From assembly GCA_964617335.1 (NCBI GenBank), contig CAZTXG010000038.1, positions 1-12,733 of the forward strand: a stretch of DNA of 12,733 nt, written 5' to 3'. This DNA comes from UBA2658 sp964617335. Lineage in GTDB: Bacteria; Bacillota; Clostridia; Oscillospirales; Oscillospiraceae. Positions 1 through 5,946 of this stretch are shown piece after piece; the first letter of the stretch is position 1; every line of letters starts with the position of its first letter. The position numbers were made by a program, and so were the translations under genes. Under the pieces are notes generated by a model, which had not been told where the DNA came from, ran no database searches, and worked only from the letters and a program-made list of their open reading frames with translations.

Positions 1-84
1 ACAAACGGTAAATAAACAGCGTGTTCACACCCGACACACGGAACAAACGGGAAACAGCAAGGGTGTTCACACAACAAGCGGGAA
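1..84. repeat. Two-copy imperfect 42-base tandem repeat
   Basis: Bases 1-42 and 43-84 align without gaps at 28 of 42 positions. Two blocks are identical in both copies: acaaacgg at 1-8 and 43-50, and gtgttcacac at 21-30 and 63-72. The array may continue left of the window. The period is a multiple of three and one plus-strand frame stays open across it, so it could be the end of a coding region. That frame also runs through the terminator at 129-169, which argues against this. No function is assigned. Confidence 0.55.
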
Positions 85-128
85 CAGGGCTACCGGGTGC
101 ATTTTGTATCAAACTCGTGTTCTTTGCC

Positions 129-169
129 AAATCCCCAAACTCTTATGTATCAAGGGTTTGGGGATTTTT
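129..169 (+). terminator. Intrinsic terminator of a gene left of the window
   Basis: A perfect 12-bp stem (129-140 with 156-167) can extend inward to 16 bp with one G-U pair, leaving a 7-base loop at 145-151. A T-rich run follows at 165-173. The T run is on the plus-strand 3' side only, so it terminates rightward transcription from upstream of the window. It insulates that unit from the tetR gene, which ends at 198. Confidence 0.8.
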
Positions 170-197
170 CTTTACACCGCTAATTTAAAAAATAGGC

Positions 198-779
198 CTA
201 TCGTTTTAAATAATCTTTATTTAAGCTGTTTATGCCGTAATAGTATATCTGTATGATAAACTCTGCCATTTGTGCAGGGGATTCTTTAGTGCCGTCATGA
301 AGCCATTTTTGCAGCATACTGACTATGCCGGTAAATCCAAAGAGCTTAATGTATTCTTGAGTTCTCTCGTCAAAGGCCTGGTTTTGCTGGTCTGAGATAA
401 CTTGGGCAAGCTCTATAAGGTTTTTTTGAAAGGTAAAATCACAGTTTTCACTCAGCAAAGCCTTAAATAGCTCGACATTATCTTTAGCATAATCCAAAAC
501 TCTGCTTAAAACCTGTACGGATATGGGATGGTTTTCATCTAAGGCCTGTTTGCTTAAATGTTTGTTAAGGTTATCAAGAACCTCTTGCTCAATCTTATGC
601 AAAAGGTCATACTGATTTGAATAATGGACATAAAAAGTGCTGCGGTTTATATCAGCGACTTCACATATGGCCCTGATAGAAATCTTTGATATATGCTGCT
701 CCTGCATAAGCTGCACTAAAGCATTTTTTAAAAGACTTTGCGTCAGCCTGACTCGCTGGTCTGTTTTCTTATTGTCCAT
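198..779 (-). CDS. TetR/AcrR-family transcriptional regulator
   Basis: One-component repressor of about 193 residues, normal for the family. The N-terminal third is a TetR helix-turn-helix: a helix with ALVQLMQEQ, then ISIRAICEVADI and the recognition helix NRSTFYVHY, the usual TFY-HF-type signature. The C-terminal ligand-binding half has the WLHDGTKESPAQMAEFI pattern of Firmicutes TetR proteins of the DhaS-like C-terminal type. An in-frame ATG lies two codons upstream (785), but gagg sits only one base before it and seven bases before the ATG at 779, so 779 is preferred. The gene is divergent from the MMPL transporter operon, the usual layout for a repressor of the neighbouring efflux genes. 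The ligand is unknown. Confidence 0.9.
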   Translation of the reverse strand: MDNKKTDQRVRLTQSLLKNALVQLMQEQHISKISIRAICEVADINRSTFYVHYSNQYDLLHKIEQEVLDNLNKHLSKQALDENHPISVQVLSRVLDYAKDNVELFKALLSENCDFTFQKNLIELAQVISDQQNQAFDERTQEYIKLFGFTGIVSMLQKWLHDGTKESPAQMAEFIIQIYYYGINSLNKDYLKR

Positions 780-827
780 AAGCATACCTCATTTAACGTA
801 ATCCATCACTTTTAATCTAATCTGTTG

Positions 828-838
828 GGCATCATGCC
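828..838. promoter_or_regulatory. Candidate TetR operator (perfect 11-base palindrome)
   Basis: The sequence ggcat-c-atgcc is a perfect inverted repeat in the 150-base gap between the divergent regulator and transporter genes. It lies close to the regulator start, where it could mediate autorepression. It is short for a TetR operator, and assignment rests only on position and symmetry. A second candidate overlaps the transporter promoter. Confidence 0.35.
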
Positions 839-858
839 ATTTTTCAGGGCAATGATGG

Positions 859-887
859 TTGTAAACCAACACCATGTCTATTATAAT
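859..887 (+). promoter_or_regulatory. Promoter of the MMPL operon, with overlapping inverted repeat
   Basis: TTGTAA (859-864) and TATAAT (882-887) are separated by exactly 17 bases, a good sigma-A promoter 43 bases before the transporter start. The -35 box is embedded in nested short inverted repeats: ggtt-gta-aacc, gttg-taaac-caac, and the flanking atggt...accat around 855-876. That would suit binding of the divergent TetR protein to block RNA polymerase. The promoter is directly visible; its use as an operator is inferred. Confidence 0.65.
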
Positions 888-929
888 ATAACTCGGTACA
901 GCTTGCAATACACGAATAAGGGGATTTAT

Positions 930-2987
930 ATGGATCAATTTTCAAATGCTATTATCAAACACAAAAAGTCGGTAATTGTCATATTTGCCGTTATCTCGGT
1001 GGTGTGTCTGTTTCTTTTTTTCTTTGTAGATATCAACTACAACATGGTTGACTATCTGCCTTCAGACGCTCAATCTACTCAAGCTCTTAAAATTATGGAA
1101 AGCGAATTTTCAGAATCCATGCCAAACGCAAGCATTATGGTTGAAAACGTTTCCCTTATGGAGGCCCTTGAGTATAAGGAAAAGCTTCTGAACATCGACG
1201 GTGTTTCCCAGGTTATTTGGCTGGATGATATGATGGACATAAGAGAAACTCTGGAGATGGGCGATAAAGACATCATCGAAGGCTATTATAAAGACGGCAA
1301 TGCTTTGTTCTCCGTTACAATTTCCAAGGGCATGGAGAAAGAGGCCTGCAATGAGATATTGTCTCTGATTGGCGATGACAACGCCCTTACAGGTGATGCT
1401 CCTTCTCAGGTTTTTATTCGGGAAACTACAGCATCAACTGTTTTAAAAGCCTTTGCCATTTTAGTGCCTGTCATTATTCTCATATTGATATTATCAACAG
1501 CCTCCTGGCTTGAGCCTTTGCTGTTTCTTCTTGCTATCGGTATCTCAATAGTCATAAATATGGGAACAAATATTATCTTTGGCGAAATTTCCTTTATGAC
1601 GAATTCAATAAGCCCGATTTTGCAATTGGCCTGCTCGCTGGACTATGCTGTTTTCCTGCTCCACAGCTTTCAGGACAAAAGAAAAGAATGTTCAGATGTT
1701 AATGAGGCCATGCGCCGTGCCATGAAAGAATCCATGTCCACCGTGGCGGCCAGTGCGGCAACCACTTTGTTTGGCTTTTTAGCTCTTTTATTTATGAACT
1801 TCGGAATAGGTGCCGACTTAGGTATAAGTTTAGCCAAGGGCATTATTTTCAGCTTTATTTCCGTTATGGTTTTCCTGCCGGCACTTATACTAAGCATTTA
1901 CAAGCTTATTGATAAAACTCAGCATAGGCCATTTATGCCTGACTTTGGAAATATAAACAAGGTCTTATCGAAGGTTGCGATTCCTGCGGTGCTTATCGTT
2001 ACTATTTTGCTTGTCCCCACCTTTTTAGGGCAGAGAAAAACCGATTTTCTCTATGGAAATGAAACTATAGACGCAAGCACACGCTATGGCAGAGACACAC
2101 TTGCGATTGAGGATAAGTTTGGCAAATCCACTGTTATGGCAATACTGATTCCCAAAGGCGAAGCTGCCAAAGAAGAGCTGCTTTGTGATGAGCTTTCTGA
2201 GCTTGACCACATAACAAGCATTATGTCATATGCCGCAAACGTAGGTGCGGCCATTCCGCCGGAATATTTGGGAGATGAAATCACCGAACAGTTTTATTCT
2301 GAAAACTACGCCCGCATTATCGTGTATACAGATACGGCAGCAGAAGGGGATGCCGCCTTTAACACAGTGGAAAGCATAAGTGAAATTACAGAAAAGTATT
2401 ACGGAGATGATTTTTACACTCTAGGTGAAAGTGCCAATCTATATGATATGAAAGACATTGTCCAAAAAGACAACGTGGTTGTCAATTGGATTGCCGTTAT
2501 CGCTATTTTTGCTGTTTTGCTGATAACCTTCAAATCGGCAATACTGCCCTTTATTTTGGTGCTTACCATTGAAGCCGGCATATGGATTAACCTGTCCATT
2601 CCTTATTTCACCGGCACTCCAATCAACTTTTTGGGCTATTTGGTAATAAGCACAGTGCAGCTTGGGGCAACGGTGGACTATGCAATCTTGCTTACCAACA
2701 CCTACTTAAGAAACCGTGAAAAGCTGCCGAAGCGTGAGGCCTTAAGCCTATCACTTGGCTCATCCTTTAAATCCATACTAGTCTCGGCCCTCACTCTTTC
2801 CACAGCCGGATTTACACTTTTTATCACTTCAACAAACAGCGCCATTGCCGACATAGGCTTATTACTTGGCAGGGGAACACTGCTTTCCTTATTTATGGTA
2901 ATGTGCTTCCTTCCCACCTTACTAGTCATATTTGATAAGACAATTGAAAAAACCACTTATAAAACGAAGTTCTTTCGCAATTTATAA
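930..2987 (+). CDS. MMPL/RND-family membrane transporter
   Basis: About 685 residues with the duplicated RND plan. TM1 is near residues 13-35, followed by a large extracytoplasmic loop and a cluster of helices near 170-330. The second half repeats this, with a hydrophobic segment near 347-366, another loop and helices near 518-670. Both halves keep the Asp-Tyr pair of MmpL-type transporters in a membrane helix (LDYAVFLLHS, D238-Y239; TVDYAILLTN, D583-Y584), which marks the proton relay. It probably exports a lipid, peptide or amphipathic drug by proton motive force. The frame is open from 825, but aagggg at 918-923 lies six bases before the ATG at 930, and the preceding frame overlaps the promoter, so 930 is the start. 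The next gene begins 20 bases after its stop. Substrate unknown. Confidence 0.9.
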   Translation: MDQFSNAIIKHKKSVIVIFAVISVVCLFLFFFVDINYNMVDYLPSDAQSTQALKIMESEFSESMPNASIMVENVSLMEALEYKEKLLNIDGVSQVIWLDDMMDIRETLEMGDKDIIEGYYKDGNALFSVTISKGMEKEACNEILSLIGDDNALTGDAPSQVFIRETTASTVLKAFAILVPVIILILILSTASWLEPLLFLLAIGISIVINMGTNIIFGEISFMTNSISPILQLACSLDYAVFLLHSFQDKRKECSDVNEAMRRAMKESMSTVAASAATTLFGFLALLFMNFGIGADLGISLAKGIIFSFISVMVFLPALILSIYKLIDKTQHRPFMPDFGNINKVLSKVAIPAVLIVTILLVPTFLGQRKTDFLYGNETIDASTRYGRDTLAIEDKFGKSTVMAILIPKGEAAKEELLCDELSELDHITSIMSYAANVGAAIPPEYLGDEITEQFYSENYARIIVYTDTAAEGDAAFNTVESISEITEKYYGDDFYTLGESANLYDMKDIVQKDNVVVNWIAVIAIFAVLLITFKSAILPFILVLTIEAGIWINLSIPYFTGTPINFLGYLVISTVQLGATVDYAILLTNTYLRNREKLPKREALSLSLGSSFKSILVSALTLSTAGFTLFITSTNSAIADIGLLLGRGTLLSLFMVMCFLPTLLVIFDKTIEKTTYKTKFFRNL

Positions 2988-3007
2988 ACTACATGGAGGC
3001 AGATATA

Positions 3008-4861
3008 ATGAAATCTAAAATATACAAGTCTGTTTTGTCCGTCGGCTTAGCCGCGGTATTGCTTTTTTCTTCGGCAAGCCTGTCATTTGCGGCAGATGAA
3101 AACACGATTTCCGACCCCGATACAGCAGTTTCGGGCACGGCCGAAATAAAAACCAAAGATGAGGTCATATACGCAATTTTATCCTCGGACGGCAGCGTTC
3201 AAGATATTTATGCCGTTAACAGCTTTGCCCTTGCAAAAGCCGGAAGTATAATTGACTACGGTGATTATACCTCGGTTAAAAACCTGACGGATACAAGTGT
3301 CTTGACCCAAGATGGTGACATCGTTACAGCTCAAGCCGAGACGGAAAGTTTTTATTATCAGGGATATATGTCCGGAACAGAGCTGCCGTGGATATTCGAC
3401 ATAGAGTATTCTTTGGACGGGGCTAAAATTGCACCGGAGGACCTTGGCGGAAAATCCGGAAAGCTTGAAATTAGCATTAAAAGCAGCCAGAACACCGCTG
3501 TAGACCCTGTTTTCTATGAAAACTATATGCAGCAAATAACGGTAACCCTAGATAGCGAAAAATGCCTTGACATTGAGGCTCTGGATGCTACCCTTGCAAA
3601 TGCCGGTAAAGACAAAGCTATCGTCTACACGGTAATGCCGGGTGCGGATGCGGATATTCATTTGTGCACCAAGGTAAAGGATTTTTCCATGACAGGAATT
3701 GACGTTTCCGCCATGCCTTTTTCAATGAACGTGGATATTCCGGATATATCCGATATGTTAAGCGGTTTTTCAGACTTAGCCAATGGTATTTCCAGCTTAA
3801 ATCAAGGGGTAGGGAGCCTTGCCGATGGCGTGGCCGAGCTGCAAACAGGCACAGCCGGTCTTACAAATGGCTCATCAGATATAAAGGCAGGTCTTTACCA
3901 GCTGGACAACAGCTCCGGACAGCTTTTACAGGCATCGGAGCAGATTGGCGGCGCTTTAACAATGCTTGCCTCAGCTCTAAACGGCTCATCCCCAGAAGGA
4001 CTGGATTTGGGCAGCCTCAACCAGCTTCCTATAGGCCTGTCTCAATTGGCCGGCGCTTTGGATGGTATGTCGGCTGGCTTAGCAGAACTTAAAAATGGCT
4101 TTACCCCGGCATATGCAGCTCTGGACAGCGCCATTCAGGGCATTCCGGCAGCGTCTGTTTCTCAAGAGCAGATTGCCTCCCTGTATGCTCAAATCGAACC
4201 CAGTCAGTATGGGGTACTTGAGGGGCTTGTCTCATCATATGCAGCAGCTCAAACTGTTAAGGGCACTTACAATCAGGTGAAAGGCGCTTTTGACGCAGTC
4301 GGTTCCACCATAGATACTCTATCCCCTTCAATAAGCACTATTTCAGCCGCTCTTAAGGATATGTCAAATAAAATAGATGAGGCTCTGTCCGGAGAAGATA
4401 TGCTGGTGCAACTGGCACAGCTTTCCGCAGGTTTGACTCAGCTTGACAAAAGCTATGCGAAATTCCACAATGGACTTAGTGACTATACGGCCGGTGTTGG
4501 GGTTTTATCCTCCGGTTATAATGATTTTCATAGCGGCCTGTCTTCATTCGGAAGCGGCATTGGAGAGCTTTCCAGCGGTGCAGCTAAGCTTTATGAGGGC
4601 ACAAAGCAGCTAAATAACGAAACGGCTAATTTACCAAACACCATACAATCCGAAATTGACGGTATGCTTAACTCATACACAGGTTCGGACTTTGAAGCAG
4701 TTTCCTTTACCTCAGAAAAAAATGAGAATACCAATTTAGTTCAATTTGTGTTAAAATTCGAGGGAATTGAAAAACCGGAAGAGGTAAAAGACACAGAGCT
4801 TGAGGCCACAAACGAGACGTTTTGGGACAGGTGGATAGCGCTGTTCACAGGGAAAAAATAG
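3008..4861 (+). CDS. Secreted xxxLxxG heptad-repeat protein, MMPL partner
   Basis: About 617 residues. A Sec signal peptide occupies residues 1-28 (KSK basic start, hydrophobic core, likely cut after SFA). Residues about 50-240 form a beta-rich domain with the KDEVIYAILSSDGSVQDIY motif often seen in such proteins. Two blocks of Gly/Leu heptads follow, near 255-300 and 470-540, of the xxxLxxG type found in YhgE/Pip-like proteins and MMPL neighbours. These should form long coiled or rod-like helices. The C terminus (ETFWDRWIALF) has no sortase signal and no clear membrane helix. An ATG at 2993 is in frame, but ggagg at 2995-2999 lies inside it, eight bases before the ATG at 3008, so 3008 is preferred. 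An extracytoplasmic accessory to the transporter is inferred from co-transcription. Confidence 0.8.
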   Translation: MKSKIYKSVLSVGLAAVLLFSSASLSFAADENTISDPDTAVSGTAEIKTKDEVIYAILSSDGSVQDIYAVNSFALAKAGSIIDYGDYTSVKNLTDTSVLTQDGDIVTAQAETESFYYQGYMSGTELPWIFDIEYSLDGAKIAPEDLGGKSGKLEISIKSSQNTAVDPVFYENYMQQITVTLDSEKCLDIEALDATLANAGKDKAIVYTVMPGADADIHLCTKVKDFSMTGIDVSAMPFSMNVDIPDISDMLSGFSDLANGISSLNQGVGSLADGVAELQTGTAGLTNGSSDIKAGLYQLDNSSGQLLQASEQIGGALTMLASALNGSSPEGLDLGSLNQLPIGLSQLAGALDGMSAGLAELKNGFTPAYAALDSAIQGIPAASVSQEQIASLYAQIEPSQYGVLEGLVSSYAAAQTVKGTYNQVKGAFDAVGSTIDTLSPSISTISAALKDMSNKIDEALSGEDMLVQLAQLSAGLTQLDKSYAKFHNGLSDYTAGVGVLSSGYNDFHSGLSSFGSGIGELSSGAAKLYEGTKQLNNETANLPNTIQSEIDGMLNSYTGSDFEAVSFTSEKNENTNLVQFVLKFEGIEKPEEVKDTELEATNETFWDRWIALFTGKK

Positions 4862-4871
4862 GGAGACGGCT

Positions 4872-5339
4872 ATGGAACAGGATAAGATTTTTATGAGCGA
4901 GGCCATTCGTCTTGCGGAGCAGGCAGTAGGAAAAGGCAACGAGCCTTTTGGGGCTGTGCTTGTAAAAGACGGCGAAATCGTCTTTACCAACGAAAACCAA
5001 ATCTACACAGGCTCTGATCCCACATTCCATGCAGAAGCGGGGCTGCTTAGAAGGTTTTGTGCGGAAACAGGGATTACAGACCTTAGGGAATACACCTTAT
5101 ATTCAAGCTGTGAGCCTTGTTTTATGTGCTGCGGGGCAATGGTTTGGACAAAGCTTGGCCGTCTGGTATATGCTGCCAGCGATATTGACCTTTGCAATAT
5201 ATTAGGAGTAAAGGGGGCCGAATGCTGCCGCCTTGTGTTTGAAAACTCCGGCTGGAAGCCCCGGGTGACACCTGATGTTTTGAGGGAAGAAAGCCTAAAG
5301 GTTCTATCCGCATATTTTAAAAAACACTCTAAGGGGTAG
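4872..5339 (+). CDS. Guanine-deaminase-like nucleobase/nucleoside deaminase
   Basis: 155 residues, the length of Bacillus-type guanine deaminase. This zinc-dependent cytoplasmic enzyme of the cytidine-deaminase fold hydrolyses an exocyclic amino group. The zinc motif is complete: H53-A-E55 within DPTFHAE and C83-x-x-C86 within SSCEPCFMCCGAMVW. E55 is the expected proton shuttle. DPT before HAE and SSCEPC resemble GuaD more than the tRNA deaminase TadA, which usually has TLEPCPMC. Guanine to xanthine is the likeliest reaction, but substrates vary in this family. The start has gggag nine bases upstream, and the gap from the heptad-repeat gene is only 10 bases, so it is in the same operon. Its link to the transporter is unknown. 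Confidence 0.8.
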   Translation: MEQDKIFMSEAIRLAEQAVGKGNEPFGAVLVKDGEIVFTNENQIYTGSDPTFHAEAGLLRRFCAETGITDLREYTLYSSCEPCFMCCGAMVWTKLGRLVYAASDIDLCNILGVKGAECCRLVFENSGWKPRVTPDVLREESLKVLSAYFKKHSKG

Positions 5340-5343
5340 GAAA

Positions 5344-5412
5344 ATGCCCGGGTTTAAAACGATAAGAAAAAGCTATCAGAAACGGAAAAATATAGATGGA
5401 TATAATTATTAG
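5344..5412 (+). CDS. Possible 22-codon basic leader peptide before the GNAT gene
   Basis: ATG at 5344 is preceded at seven bases by aagggg (5331-5336), which overlaps the end of the deaminase gene. The frame encodes 22 residues, beginning MPGFKTIRKS and rich in Lys, Arg and Tyr, and stops at 5410-5412. It overlaps the acetyltransferase start at 5396 in another frame. Its ribosome site is better than that of the acetyltransferase, so it may couple translation of the two. It may equally be chance, as there is no comparative evidence. Confidence 0.3.
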   Translation: MPGFKTIRKSYQKRKNIDGYNY

Positions 5413-5887
5413 AGAGTTTACAACTAAAGACCTTCCTTCCATGACAGAAATATGGAACTGCGTTGTGGAGGACGGCATTGCCTTTCCCCAGGAAGAAAAG
5501 CTGGATACAGAAAGTGGTCTTGCTTTTTTTGGCAGTCAGTCTTTCACAGGCCTTGCAGAGGATAAAGATACAGGTGAAATACTCGGTCTTTATATTTTGC
5601 ACCCAAATAATGTGGGCAGATGCGCCCATATCTCAAACGCAAGTTTTGCCGTAAAAAAAGAGTGCAGGGGTCTGCACATTGGTGAAAAGCTTGTTTTGCA
5701 CTGCTTAGAAAAGGCAAAGGAGCTGGGCTTTAGGATAATCCAGTTTAACGCTGTGGTTGCAACAAACCATGGAGCCATTCATCTTTATGAAAAGCTTAAT
5801 TTTGTTCGTCTCGGCACAATTCCGGAGGGCTTTCACATGAAAAATGGAAGCTATGAGGACATAGTAGTTTTTTATAAGACCTTATAG
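5396..5887 (+). CDS. GNAT-family N-acetyltransferase
   Basis: 163 residues, a complete single-domain GNAT that transfers acetyl from acetyl-CoA to an amine. The acetyl-CoA pyrophosphate loop is CRGLHIGEKL (R91-G-x-x-I-G96) after the strand NASFAVKK, and motif B is NHGAIHLYEKLNF (124-136). The C terminus, GFHMKNGSYEDIVVFYK, is the ending common in phosphinothricin- or amino-acid-type acetyltransferases, though the substrate cannot be read from sequence. The ribosome site is weak (ggaaaa), and the start lies inside the 22-codon frame at 5344-5412. It is the last gene of the transporter operon, 56 bases after the deaminase, and is followed by a terminator. Confidence 0.85.
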   Translation: MDIIIREFTTKDLPSMTEIWNCVVEDGIAFPQEEKLDTESGLAFFGSQSFTGLAEDKDTGEILGLYILHPNNVGRCAHISNASFAVKKECRGLHIGEKLVLHCLEKAKELGFRIIQFNAVVATNHGAIHLYEKLNFVRLGTIPEGFHMKNGSYEDIVVFYKTL

Positions 5888-5907
5888 TTAAAGCAAAGAG
5901 TCTACAC

Positions 5908-5945
5908 AAAAAAGGCAGTACGGCTAAAACCGTACTGCCTTTTTA
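5908..5945. terminator. Bidirectional intrinsic terminator
   Basis: A perfect 10-bp stem, ggcagtacgg (5914-5923) with ccgtactgcc (5930-5939), has a 6-base loop. A runs on its left and T runs on its right extend the pairing and supply a U tract in either direction. It lies between the converging acetyltransferase (stop at 5887) and metH (stop at 5947), so it should end both transcripts. Confidence 0.9.
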
Positions 5946-5946
5946 T

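Noticed and set aside
1..84. CRISPR array at the left edge
   Set aside because: The units are adjacent and diverged along their length, with no constant repeat and unique spacer pattern and no cas gene nearby.
825..929. 35-residue N-terminal extension of the MMPL transporter
   Set aside because: It would start upstream of the promoter at 859-887 from a TTG codon; the ATG at 930 has aagggg six bases before it and begins the protein just before TM1.
4872..5339. tRNA adenosine deaminase TadA
   Set aside because: The zinc motifs fit the superfamily, but DPTFHAE and SSCEPC are closer to guanine deaminase, and the TadA-style TLEPCPMC is absent.
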